Assembly (NCBI GenBank): GCA_021295695.1
Contig: JAGWBW010000004.1
Span: forward strand, 1-37,827
Direction: 5' to 3'
Length of the DNA: 37,827 nucleotides
DNA from: Candidatus Latescibacterota bacterium
GTDB lineage: Bacteria > Latescibacterota > UBA2968
Shown here: in pieces, positions 30,624 to 36,477 of the stretch
Layout: each line of letters opens with the position of its first letter
Numbering within the stretch: position 1 is the first letter of the stretch
Position numbers and translations under genes: made by a program
The notes under the pieces: generated by a model
Told to the model about the DNA's origin: nothing
Databases searched by the model: none
The model's input: only the letters and a program-made list of their open reading frames with translations

Positions 30624-31325
30624 TCAATTGGCCGCCAGCGCCGTGCGGTCCAGGCGAATACCCGGCCCCATTGTAGTCGATAATGTGACCGAACGCATGT
30701 ATTGTCCTTTTGTAGCAGATGGACGCGCTCTGATAATTGCATCGATCAATACCTGAGCATTTTCCTGAAGGCTCTGAGCATCAAAAGACGCTTTGCCCAC
30801 ATGCGTATGTACATTGGACGTTCTATCGACCCGATATTCTACGCGCCCCGCTTTGGCTTCCCGCACCGCACGCGCCGCATCGGGCGTCACTGTGCCACTC
30901 TTGGGATTGGGCATCAGGCCTCGAGGCCCAAGAATGCGTCCCAATCGTCCGACCTGTCCCATCATGTCGGGCGTGGCAACAGCCACATCGAAATCAGTCC
31001 AGCCGCCATTGATCTTTTCCACCAGATCTTCGGCTCCTACAAAATCTGCACCCGCCGCTTCGGCAGCAGTAGCGGGCTCGCCCCTGGCAAAAACTGCAAC
31101 GCGCACGGATTTGCCCAGCCCGTGTGGCAAGACGACTGTGCCGCGCACGAGTTGGTCGGCTTGCCGCGGATCAATGCCCAGCCGAAACGAGAGCTCAACC
31201 GTTTCGTCAAATTTTCGAGTAGGCATTTTTTTTAAGATGTCAATGGCGTCGGCCAGACCGTAATGCGTTTGGCGGTCAAAAAGTGCAGCCGCTTGTTTAT
31301 AGCGTTTGGATTGCCCTCGTGCCAT
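30624..31325 (-). CDS. rplA: 50S ribosomal protein L1
   Basis: Mobile stalk protein that helps eject deacylated t[43 protein letters not shown] and the C-terminal [15 protein letters not shown] are conserved; 233 residues. In E. coli L1 represses its own operon at a leader that copies the 23S site; the 12-base gap to rplK leaves no room for one here. Confidence 0.97.
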   Translation of the reverse strand: MARGQSKRYKQAAALFDRQTHYGLADAIDILKKMPTRKFDETVELSFRLGIDPRQADQLVRGTVVLPHGLGKSVRVAVFARGEPATAAEAAGADFVGAEDLVEKINGGWTDFDVAVATPDMMGQVGRLGRILGPRGLMPNPKSGTVTPDAARAVREAKAGRVEYRVDRTSNVHTHVGKASFDAQSLQENAQVLIDAIIRARPSATKGQYMRSVTLSTTMGPGIRLDRTALAAN

Positions 31326-31337
31326 ACATACCTCCGG

Positions 31338-31763
31338 TCAATTGTTGACGGTCAGCCCCATGCTACGAGCCGTTCCCGCAATCATGCGCTTGGCAGCCTC
31401 TATGCTGCCCGCATTGAGGTCTTGAACTTTCATTTCTGCTATTTCCTGGAGTTGGGCATCGGTCACGGACCCCACTTTGTCTCGGTTGGATTCCGGCGAC
31501 CCTGTGACAATCCCCGCTGCCCTCTTGAGCAATACGGACGCAGGTGGACTCTTCAACTCAAAAGAAAAACTCCTGTCCGCGTAAACCGTGATAACCGCGG
31601 GAATTATCAAACCCTGTTTATCCTGAGTTTGTGCATTAAAAGCTTTGCAAAACTCCATAATATTGACGCCGTGCTGTCCCAAAGCTGGACCAACCGGTGG
31701 TGTGGGCGTCGCCTGTCCAGCGGGAATTTGCAATTTGATTGTTGTGAGAATTCTTCTGGCCAT
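31338..31763 (-). CDS. rplK: 50S ribosomal protein L11
   Basis: Binds the GTPase-associated 23S region and is needed for RelA sensing and thiostrepton binding. [20 protein letters not shown] and [16 protein letters not shown] are the N-terminal domain, and [20 protein letters not shown] the C-terminal one. 141 residues. Starts the L11-L1-L10-L12 block 12 bases after nusG. Confidence 0.98.
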   Translation of the reverse strand: MARRILTTIKLQIPAGQATPTPPVGPALGQHGVNIMEFCKAFNAQTQDKQGLIIPAVITVYADRSFSFELKSPPASVLLKRAAGIVTGSPESNRDKVGSVTDAQLQEIAEMKVQDLNAGSIEAAKRMIAGTARSMGLTVNN

Positions 31764-31775
31764 TGATACCTCTCG

Positions 31776-32312
31776 TTATCGCGATTCGATAGCTTCTTCA
31801 ACCTGCAAAACATCTAATTCCACGGGTGTGTTGCGCCCAAAGATGCTAACCATCACTTTGATCTTGCTCTTTTCTGGATTGATGTCGTCAACCAGCCCAA
31901 TAAAATCGCTGAAAGGCCCGTCAATCACCTTGACCCGATCACCTACTTGATAGGGAACATCAGAGGTTTCCTCGACCGGACGACGCTCAATTTGCCCCAA
32001 AATGCGGTTCACCTCTTCTTCTCGCAGAGGTTGCGGTCTTCGGCCTGGACCGACAAAGCTCGTCACACCCGGCACACTGGTGACAAAATAGAGAGACTCT
32101 TTGTCCATATCCAATTCAACCAAAAGGTAACTGGGCAAAAATTTCTTGAGGGAGGTCGTTTTCCGTCCATCCTTCATCTCTACGACTTCCTCAGTTGGCA
32201 CAATCACCCGACCAATTTTGTCGCCAACATCGATGTTTTCTTTGGCGGCCTCAATATAACTCTTGACCTTATTTTCGTGCCCAGAATAGGTGTGGACAAC
32301 GTACCATTTCAT
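31776..32312 (-). CDS. nusG: Transcription termination/antitermination protein NusG
   Basis: Processivity factor that binds the polymerase clamp and couples it to S10 or Rho. NGN domain MKWYVVHTYSGHENKVKSYI, then LVELDMDKESLYFVTSVPGV, and the KOW domain VGDRVKVIDGPFSDFIGLVD. 178 residues from ATG 32312 with GGGAG ten bases upstream; an upstream start adds residues not seen in the family. Lies 30 bases after secE. Confidence 0.97.
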   Translation of the reverse strand: MKWYVVHTYSGHENKVKSYIEAAKENIDVGDKIGRVIVPTEEVVEMKDGRKTTSLKKFLPSYLLVELDMDKESLYFVTSVPGVTSFVGPGRRPQPLREEEVNRILGQIERRPVEETSDVPYQVGDRVKVIDGPFSDFIGLVDDINPEKSKIKVMVSIFGRNTPVELDVLQVEEAIESR

Positions 32313-32342
32313 CGGTCGAAGACTCCCTGACAAAAAATCCCG

Positions 32343-32528
32343 TTAAATCAGGATGAACTCCATAATACTCGCCAAAAAAGTATCTACAATATAAATGAAT
32401 CCGGCCAGTGCGAGTGACAATATAAGCACAATTATAGTCGATGATTTGAGTTCGTCACGAGTAGGCCATGTGACTTTTCCCATTTCAACGCGCACTTCGC
32501 CGAGAAATTGATTGATTTTACCAAACAT
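32343..32528 (-). CDS. secE: Preprotein translocase subunit SecE
   Basis: Single-span SecE of 61 residues that clamps SecY. The amphipathic helix FLGEVRVEMGKVTWPTRDEL carries the family motif KVTWPTR, then one membrane segment (about residues 31-54). Its ATG is 16 bases after the CCA end of tRNA-Trp and the AU-rich gap has no Shine-Dalgarno. In the normal place before nusG; rpmG, often nearby, is absent. Confidence 0.96.
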   Translation of the reverse strand: MFGKINQFLGEVRVEMGKVTWPTRDELKSSTIIVLILSLALAGFIYIVDTFLASIMEFILI

Positions 32529-32544
32529 AATAAAATAATAAAAA

Positions 32545-32620
32545 TGGCAGGCCAGGCAGGACTTGAACCCGCAACCGTCGGTTTTGGAGACCGATGCTCT
32601 ACCAGTTGAGCTACTGACCT
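32545..32620 (-). tRNA. trnW: tRNA-Trp (CCA anticodon)
   Basis: 76 bases with an encoded CCA end. Acceptor AGGTCAG pairs with CTGGCCT (one G-T), discriminator G. Anticodon stem TCGGT/ACCGA closes loop CTCCAAA with anticodon CCA. T-arm carries GGTTCAAGTCC. Position before secE is typical of many bacteria. Confidence 0.97.
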
Positions 32621-32632
32621 ACCCAAAAACAA

Positions 32633-32708
<76 letters not shown>

Positions 32709-32733
32709 GTTGGGAAATCCCCACTTGAGGTTC

Positions 32734-32810
32734 TGGAGCGGGAAACGGGACTCGAACCCGCGACCCTCAGCTTGGAAGGCTGACGCTCTGGCCAACTGAG
32801 CTATTCCCGC
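32734..32810 (-). tRNA. trnG: tRNA-Gly (TCC anticodon)
   Basis: 77 bases with CCA encoded. Acceptor GCGGGAA pairs perfectly with TTCCCGC, discriminator T. Anticodon stem TCAGC/GCTGA with loop CTTCCAA, anticodon TCC. A terminator-like hairpin ends 11 bases upstream of its 5' end. Confidence 0.97.
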
Positions 32811-32821
32811 CCGGCTATGTA

Positions 32822-32849
32822 TAAAAAACAACCCTTTTCTGCAAAAGGG
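32822..32849 (-). terminator. Terminator-like hairpin between tRNA-Tyr and tRNA-Gly
   Basis: On the minus strand CCCTTTT-GCAG-AAAAGGG is a perfect 7-bp stem with a 4-base loop (32849-32832), followed by TTGTTTTTTA. It has the form of an intrinsic terminator yet lies upstream of tRNA-Gly, tRNA-Thr, tRNA-Trp, secE, nusG and everything beyond, with no strong promoter after it. Confidence 0.7.
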
Positions 32850-32886
32850 ATCGGTATTGCCAAAAAATATTTTTCCGAGAATTAGC

Positions 32887-32915
32887 AAGATATGAAAAAT
32901 ATGGTCTAAGGTCAA
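32887..32915 (-). promoter_or_regulatory. Second sigma-70 promoter, between tRNA-Tyr and tRNA-Gly
   Basis: Minus strand TTGACC (32915-32910), 17-base spacer, TATCTT (32892-32887). Predicted start near 32880, 30 bases before the terminator-like hairpin and 70 before tRNA-Gly. The rest of the 223-base gap between the two tRNA genes (32811-33033) shows no gene. Confidence 0.6.
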
Positions 32916-33033
32916 GAGAATTTTGTATAAACTCAAACCGGTGATAGATCAACCCAAAATGGCAAGTCAGTATTTTTGTGATGCAGACAGGACACGCCCG
33001 CTTTTGTCTTGGGGAAGAAACTATTGGAGATTT

Positions 33034-33119
33034 TGGTGGGGGGTGGCGGATTCGAACCACCGAAGGCATAAGCCAGCAGATTTACAGTCTGCCCCAGTTG
33101 GCCGCTTTGGTAACCCCCC
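33034..33119 (-). tRNA. trnY: tRNA-Tyr (GTA anticodon)
   Basis: 86 bases, class II with a long variable arm (TGGCTTATGCCTTC region), CCA encoded. Acceptor GGGGGGT pairs with ACCCCCC, discriminator A. Anticodon stem GCAGA/TCTGC with loop CTGTAAA, anticodon GTA. First gene of the whole minus-strand array. Confidence 0.97.
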
Positions 33120-33137
33120 AAATTGTACAGGCTTCGA

Positions 33138-33166
33138 AAAATACCAGAAGATATTTCGATAGTCAA
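33138..33166 (-). promoter_or_regulatory. Sigma-70 promoter of the tRNA/secE/nusG array
   Basis: Minus strand TTGACT (33166-33161), 17-base spacer, TATTTT (33143-33138). Predicted start near 33131, about 12 bases before tRNA-Tyr. Faces away from the promoter at 33196-33224. Confidence 0.75.
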
Positions 33167-33195
33167 GACCAAAATCGCTTAACACCAATTGCAGA

Positions 33196-33224
33196 TTGAC
33201 AAATTCGCCTACCTTTACTATTTT
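33196..33224 (+). promoter_or_regulatory. Sigma-70 promoter of the TIM-barrel gene
   Basis: TTGACA (33196-33201), 17-base spacer, TATTTT (33219-33224). Predicted start near 33231, leaving about 55 bases before the ATG at 33286. The -10 box is identical to that of the divergent tRNA promoter. Confidence 0.75.
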
Positions 33225-33285
33225 CCGAGTTCAATTTTACGCAGTTAATCTTCTCTTGTCTGATGCCTGTTGTGAAAGGAGCAAA

Positions 33286-34200
33286 ATGACCGACCCCATT
33301 CAAAACTATGCGCGTATTGGTATTGTTCACTTTATGGCCTATAAAGCCTGCATTGGCGGCGAGGGGCCTATTTTGGAAACCCTGGAAAAAATCGCCCTTG
33401 ACCCCTATTTCCAGATCGTTGAAGTCACCCACATGAAAGACCCGCAAGTGCGTGTACAAGCACGCGATTTGCTCACCGCAGCCCACATGGATGTGGCTTT
33501 TGGAGCGCAACCCATTTTGCTCGGCAACCAGCTCAATATCAATGCCCCCGATGTCGCTCACCGTCAAAGTGCTGTTGACGCCGTCAAGGTGGGAATTGAC
33601 CAGGCTGAAGAACTTGGTGCTCCAGGGTGTGCCCTGCTTTCAGGCGCAGACCCAGGTCCCAAAGGACGCGAAGAAGGTCTCGACCTGCTGGTAGATTCAC
33701 TGAGCCAACTCTGCGAATATGCCAGCGAAAAAAATATGGACATTGTACTTGAAACCTTTGACCGTGTACCTTACGGAAAAAATTGTATTGTGGGACCTAA
33801 CGCTCTCGCCGTTGAAGTCTCAAATCGCCTCAGACGCCAGTATCCCAATTTTGGCCTGATGCTCGATTTGAGCCATTTCCCACTTCAGGGTGAAGGCACG
33901 GTTTACGCCATCAATATCGCACGGGATCACATCGTCCACATGCATGTTGGCAATTGCGTGATGTCCAACCCCAACCACCCGGCCTATGGCGATAACCATC
34001 CCCGCTTTGGCTGCGAAGATGGCGAAAACGATGTACCCGAAGTTGTGGAATTTCTCCGCGAACTACTCAATATCGGTTATCTCGACCCCGATAAGCGTCC
34101 CATCCTGAGCTTTGAAGTTTCTCCGATGGAAGGAGAATCTTCGGAAATCATTATTGCCAATGCCAAGCGCGTGCTCGACGAGGCCTGGGCGCAAGTCTAA
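33286..34200 (+). CDS. Sugar phosphate isomerase/epimerase-like TIM barrel protein
   Basis: A 304-residue protein of the xylose isomerase-like (AP endonuclease 2) TIM-barrel family. Probable metal ligands lie at strand ends in the family order: Glu156 (VLETFD), Asp194 (LMLDLSH) with His197, His218/His220 (HIVHMHVGN), and Glu277 (LSFEVSP). No signal peptide is seen, so it is probably cytoplasmic. ATG 33286 follows AAAGGAG closely; in-frame codons upstream lie over the promoter. The substrate cannot be told from sequence: relatives include hydroxypyruvate, xylose, tagatose and inosose enzymes. It stands alone between its own promoter and terminator, so neighbours give no clue. Family confidence is high, function low. 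Confidence 0.85.
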   Translation: MTDPIQNYARIGIVHFMAYKACIGGEGPILETLEKIALDPYFQIVEVTHMKDPQVRVQARDLLTAAHMDVAFGAQPILLGNQLNINAPDVAHRQSAVDAVKVGIDQAEELGAPGCALLSGADPGPKGREEGLDLLVDSLSQLCEYASEKNMDIVLETFDRVPYGKNCIVGPNALAVEVSNRLRRQYPNFGLMLDLSHFPLQGEGTVYAINIARDHIVHMHVGNCVMSNPNHPAYGDNHPRFGCEDGENDVPEVVEFLRELLNIGYLDPDKRPILSFEVSPMEGESSEIIIANAKRVLDEAWAQV

Positions 34201-34217
34201 ACGCGTGCTCAAACTGC

Positions 34218-34260
34218 AATAGCCGGACATTCCCTTTTAGGAAAGCCCGGCTATTTTTTT
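34218..34260 (+). terminator. Intrinsic terminator after the TIM-barrel gene
   Basis: AATAGCCGG (34218-34226) pairs with CCGGCTATT (34247-34255), with a smaller TTCC/GGAA stem inside the loop, followed by a run of T residues to 34260. It starts 18 bases after the stop codon. Without a T-run on the other strand it is weaker for the convergent gene. Confidence 0.88.
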
Positions 34261-34273
34261 ATCCACGAGACGT

Positions 34274-35032
34274 TCAATTCCAATATTCACTTTGTGCAGG
34301 TGGTCCAGACTTTAATGCACTGCGAATCAACAGGCCCAAAACCCGGGTAAAAATCACCAACAAAAAAAAATTAAACATCGAAGCCAGCACCAAACCCACC
34401 CAGGACAAATGTCCCAATATCAAACTGCCGAGCAGAGATATCCCAAACAGACCAAAACACGCTTGAACGTAGTCTGCTCGAAAAATCTGACGCAAATCCC
34501 GCCAAACAGGCCCCGGCTCAAATGCCATCCACACACGCCCCCTGGCAGCAAATCGCGTAAATACAATGGGAAGAAAACCGTGAAAAAAGATGATCATAAG
34601 TGTCAACAACAGCAACAGAGGCCCAGCTTCTTCCACAGAACTCGGTATCATACCCAATACCGAAATCACCATTGAAAAACTGGCAAATCCAATGACGCTA
34701 TATCCCAGGACAATGAGAAACAACCAAAATCCCGCCAATCCATAAGCCCCCCAATTGCTCCACGAAGGCAGGTTCAGCGGTTCAGTACCATTGAGCGCAT
34801 CGACAAAAACCCGGTATAAGTAACCCCAGGTAATGAACAAAAGTCCAAAGGTTACAATCAACAACACGATCCCTATCTCAATCCCAATTTGCCCGGTGAG
34901 GATCAGACTCAACACCAGCGCGGGGAGCAAATTCAATGCGCCGCCAGGGACAATTTTTTGCCACCAGTTAGGCACCTGAAACACAGTGCGGAGCGTATTA
35001 AATAAAATAATACCAAACATAGCTTTCCACAT
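34274..35032 (-). CDS. DUF4013-like integral membrane protein
   Basis: A 252-residue hydrophobic protein with about six membrane segments (roughly residues 31-47, 50-70, 96-124, 136-154, 190-206, 208-232). The stretch GYLYRVFVDALNG, then a Trp-rich LPSWSNWGAYGLAGF, resembles the DUF4013 pattern (GYllRv..g...lPeW.dw..l...G). No enzyme motif is visible and its role is unknown. ATG 35032 lies one base after the stop of the cystathionine synthase gene (TAACATG), so translation is probably coupled; ATG 35020 is an alternative. An upstream in-frame start would lie inside the neighbour. Confidence is good for a membrane protein, moderate for the family. Confidence 0.72.
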   Translation of the reverse strand: MWKAMFGIILFNTLRTVFQVPNWWQKIVPGGALNLLPALVLSLILTGQIGIEIGIVLLIVTFGLLFITWGYLYRVFVDALNGTEPLNLPSWSNWGAYGLAGFWLFLIVLGYSVIGFASFSMVISVLGMIPSSVEEAGPLLLLLTLMIIFFHGFLPIVFTRFAARGRVWMAFEPGPVWRDLRQIFRADYVQACFGLFGISLLGSLILGHLSWVGLVLASMFNFFLLVIFTRVLGLLIRSALKSGPPAQSEYWN

Positions 35033-35033
35033 G

Positions 35034-36227
35034 TTAGGCTGCGTCGAGTGCCCGTCCAACATCGGCGACAATATCCTCAGCGTCTTCAATTCCCACGGCA
35101 TAGCGCACCAACTCATCGGCAATGCCAATTGCCAATCGATCTTCGCGCGTCAACTCGTAATACGAAATAGATGCGGGATGCGAAACGAGGCTCTCTACAC
35201 CTCCCAGGCTGGCTCCAATACACGGGATTTGCAAGCGATCAATAAAATCCAGAGTACCCGCCTCATCCGCATCTAAATCAAAACTCACCAGCCCACCAAA
35301 TCCACGCATCTGCGCTTTGGCGACATCATTGTGTGGATGGCTTTCCAAACCGGGATAATACACGCGCTTTACTCGATCGTGCTTTTCCAAAAACCGCGCC
35401 AACATTAGCGCCGTTTCATTTTGCTTACTCATTCGCAGTGGAAAAGTCTTGATCCCCCGGATCAGCAAATAAGCACAATGCGGATCAATCACCCCTCCCA
35501 AAATACCTCGATAGTCCCGAATTGCATCAACAAGAGGCGCATTACCCAGCACAACGCCAGCCATCAAATCGTTGTGCCCCCCCAAATACTTGGTCGCCGA
35601 ATGAATGACCAGATCGACGCCAAATTCGAGCGGGCGCTGGTTTAAGGGCGTGGCAAATGTGCTGTCAATAATCGTCTTTACCCGATGCCTTTTCCCAATG
35701 TCAACCAGCTTTTCGAGATCGATCACGTTGAGATGTGGATTTGTCGGAGATTCGGAAATAATCACCCGCGTGTTGTCCTTAATTGCGCCTTCCAATTCGG
35801 CGTAATCACCCGCGTGAACAAATGTGGTTTCAATGCCAAATTTTTTTAACACCATCTGGCAAAATTGCGCGGTCTTGCGATAGCAGTCGTCCATAATCAC
35901 CGCGTGGTGCCCGGTTGACAGCATACCCAGCAACGTGGTGGTCACAGCACTCATGCCCGACGAAAATAAAATAGCGGCCTCTGCGCCTTCTAATTCTGCC
36001 AGCTTGGATTCTGCGGCATGCTGTGTTGGATTGCCGTAGCGCCCGTAGTCAATCTGTGGGTTTTTGCCCGCTACAAACGCTTTAACCGCATGCGTATCTT
36101 CAAATACATAAGTTGATGTCTGGGCAATGGGCACTGTCAGAGATTTTCCCCAGTGTCCCCTTTCTTCACCTGCATGAACGGCTCGTGTCCCCGAACAGGG
36201 CGCGTGCGTTTCGCACTTTTCAGACAT
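35034..36227 (-). CDS. metB: Cystathionine gamma-synthase-like PLP enzyme
   Basis: Cys/Met-metabolism PLP enzyme of 397 residues, fold type I. YGRYGNPT (61-68) supplies phosphate-binding Tyr/Arg from the partner subunit, ESPTNPHLNVID is typical, and the Schiff-base lysine is Lys213 in HSATKYLGGHND. That LGGHND wording recalls plant cystathionine gamma-synthase rather than the NGHSD form common in E. coli MetB and in gamma-lyases. Likely reaction: an activated homoserine plus cysteine to cystathionine; gamma-lyase or methionine gamma-lyase cannot be excluded by sequence reading. ATG 36227 has GGAG seven bases upstream. A leader with its own promoter and two terminator hairpins precedes it. Upstream neighbour is threonine synthase. 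Confidence 0.85.
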   Translation of the reverse strand: MSEKCETHAPCSGTRAVHAGEERGHWGKSLTVPIAQTSTYVFEDTHAVKAFVAGKNPQIDYGRYGNPTQHAAESKLAELEGAEAAILFSSGMSAVTTTLLGMLSTGHHAVIMDDCYRKTAQFCQMVLKKFGIETTFVHAGDYAELEGAIKDNTRVIISESPTNPHLNVIDLEKLVDIGKRHRVKTIIDSTFATPLNQRPLEFGVDLVIHSATKYLGGHNDLMAGVVLGNAPLVDAIRDYRGILGGVIDPHCAYLLIRGIKTFPLRMSKQNETALMLARFLEKHDRVKRVYYPGLESHPHNDVAKAQMRGFGGLVSFDLDADEAGTLDFIDRLQIPCIGASLGGVESLVSHPASISYYELTREDRLAIGIADELVRYAVGIEDAEDIVADVGRALDAA

Positions 36228-36238
36228 GCGCCATCTCC

Positions 36239-36268
36239 AAAAAAAAAGCGGAGCCACAAAAGCCCCGC
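36239..36268 (-). terminator. Terminator hairpin touching the metB ribosome site
   Basis: Minus strand GCGGGGC (36268-36262) pairs with GCTCCGC (36254-36248; one G-T) across a 7-base loop, followed at once by nine T residues (36247-36239) and then by the GGAG (36238-36235) of metB. A terminator here would stop every transcript just before the ribosome site, as in attenuators. Confidence 0.75.
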
Positions 36269-36277
36269 GCAGTACGC

Positions 36278-36302
36278 AAAAAAACCGGACTAAAAAGCCC
36301 GG
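36278..36302 (-). terminator. Upstream terminator hairpin in the metB leader
   Basis: Minus strand CCGGGC-TTTTTA-GTCCGG (36302-36285; one G-T pair) followed by seven T residues (36284-36278). Lies about 75 bases after the promoter start and 10 bases before the second hairpin begins. It could also end read-through from thrC. Confidence 0.75.
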
Positions 36303-36370
36303 AATTTGGAATAACTTTTTAGCGACTTATTTAAAGTGGCTGCAATATGCCGCAAATCACCACTCGCCAT
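36290..36370 (-). other. Possible leader ORF of 26 codons in the metB leader
   Basis: ATG at 36370 starts MASGDLRHIAATLNK and ends in TAG at 36292-36290, inside the first terminator hairpin. There is no clear Shine-Dalgarno and little room between the predicted transcript start (about 36378) and the ATG. It has no run of Met, Cys or Thr codons as expected for simple attenuation. Could be chance. Confidence 0.2.
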
Positions 36371-36384
36371 AGCTGTATTTTTAG

Positions 36385-36413
36385 AATGTAATCAAAACCC
36401 TCAACCCTGTCAA
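36385..36413 (-). promoter_or_regulatory. Sigma-70 promoter of the metB-like gene
   Basis: Minus strand TTGACA (36413-36408), 17-base spacer, TACATT (36390-36385). The transcript would start near 36378 and carry a leader of about 150 bases with two terminator hairpins. Confidence 0.75.
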
Positions 36414-36428
36414 CTCCCGCATTGAGTA

Positions 36429-36468
36429 TCTGATTTTATCTGCGCCCATCTGCGTCCATCTGCGGATA
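36429..36468. repeat. Four-unit 10-base periodic repeat
   Basis: Plus strand units TCTGATTTTA, TCTGCGCCCA, TCTGCGTCCA and TCTGCGGATA follow one another exactly, each beginning TCTG. It lies 9 bases past the thrC stop, between that gene and the metB promoter. Confidence 0.75.
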
Positions 36469-36477
36469 CCTGTCCAA

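Noticed and set aside
32923-33199. Plus-strand frames of 73-79 codons around tRNA-Tyr
   Set aside because: They cover the tRNA complement and the divergent promoters; no ribosome site or family resemblance.
36228-36477. SAM-I riboswitch or T-box before the cystathionine synthase gene
   Set aside because: No SAM-I core pattern and no T-box motif could be read on the minus strand; only the hairpins are reported.
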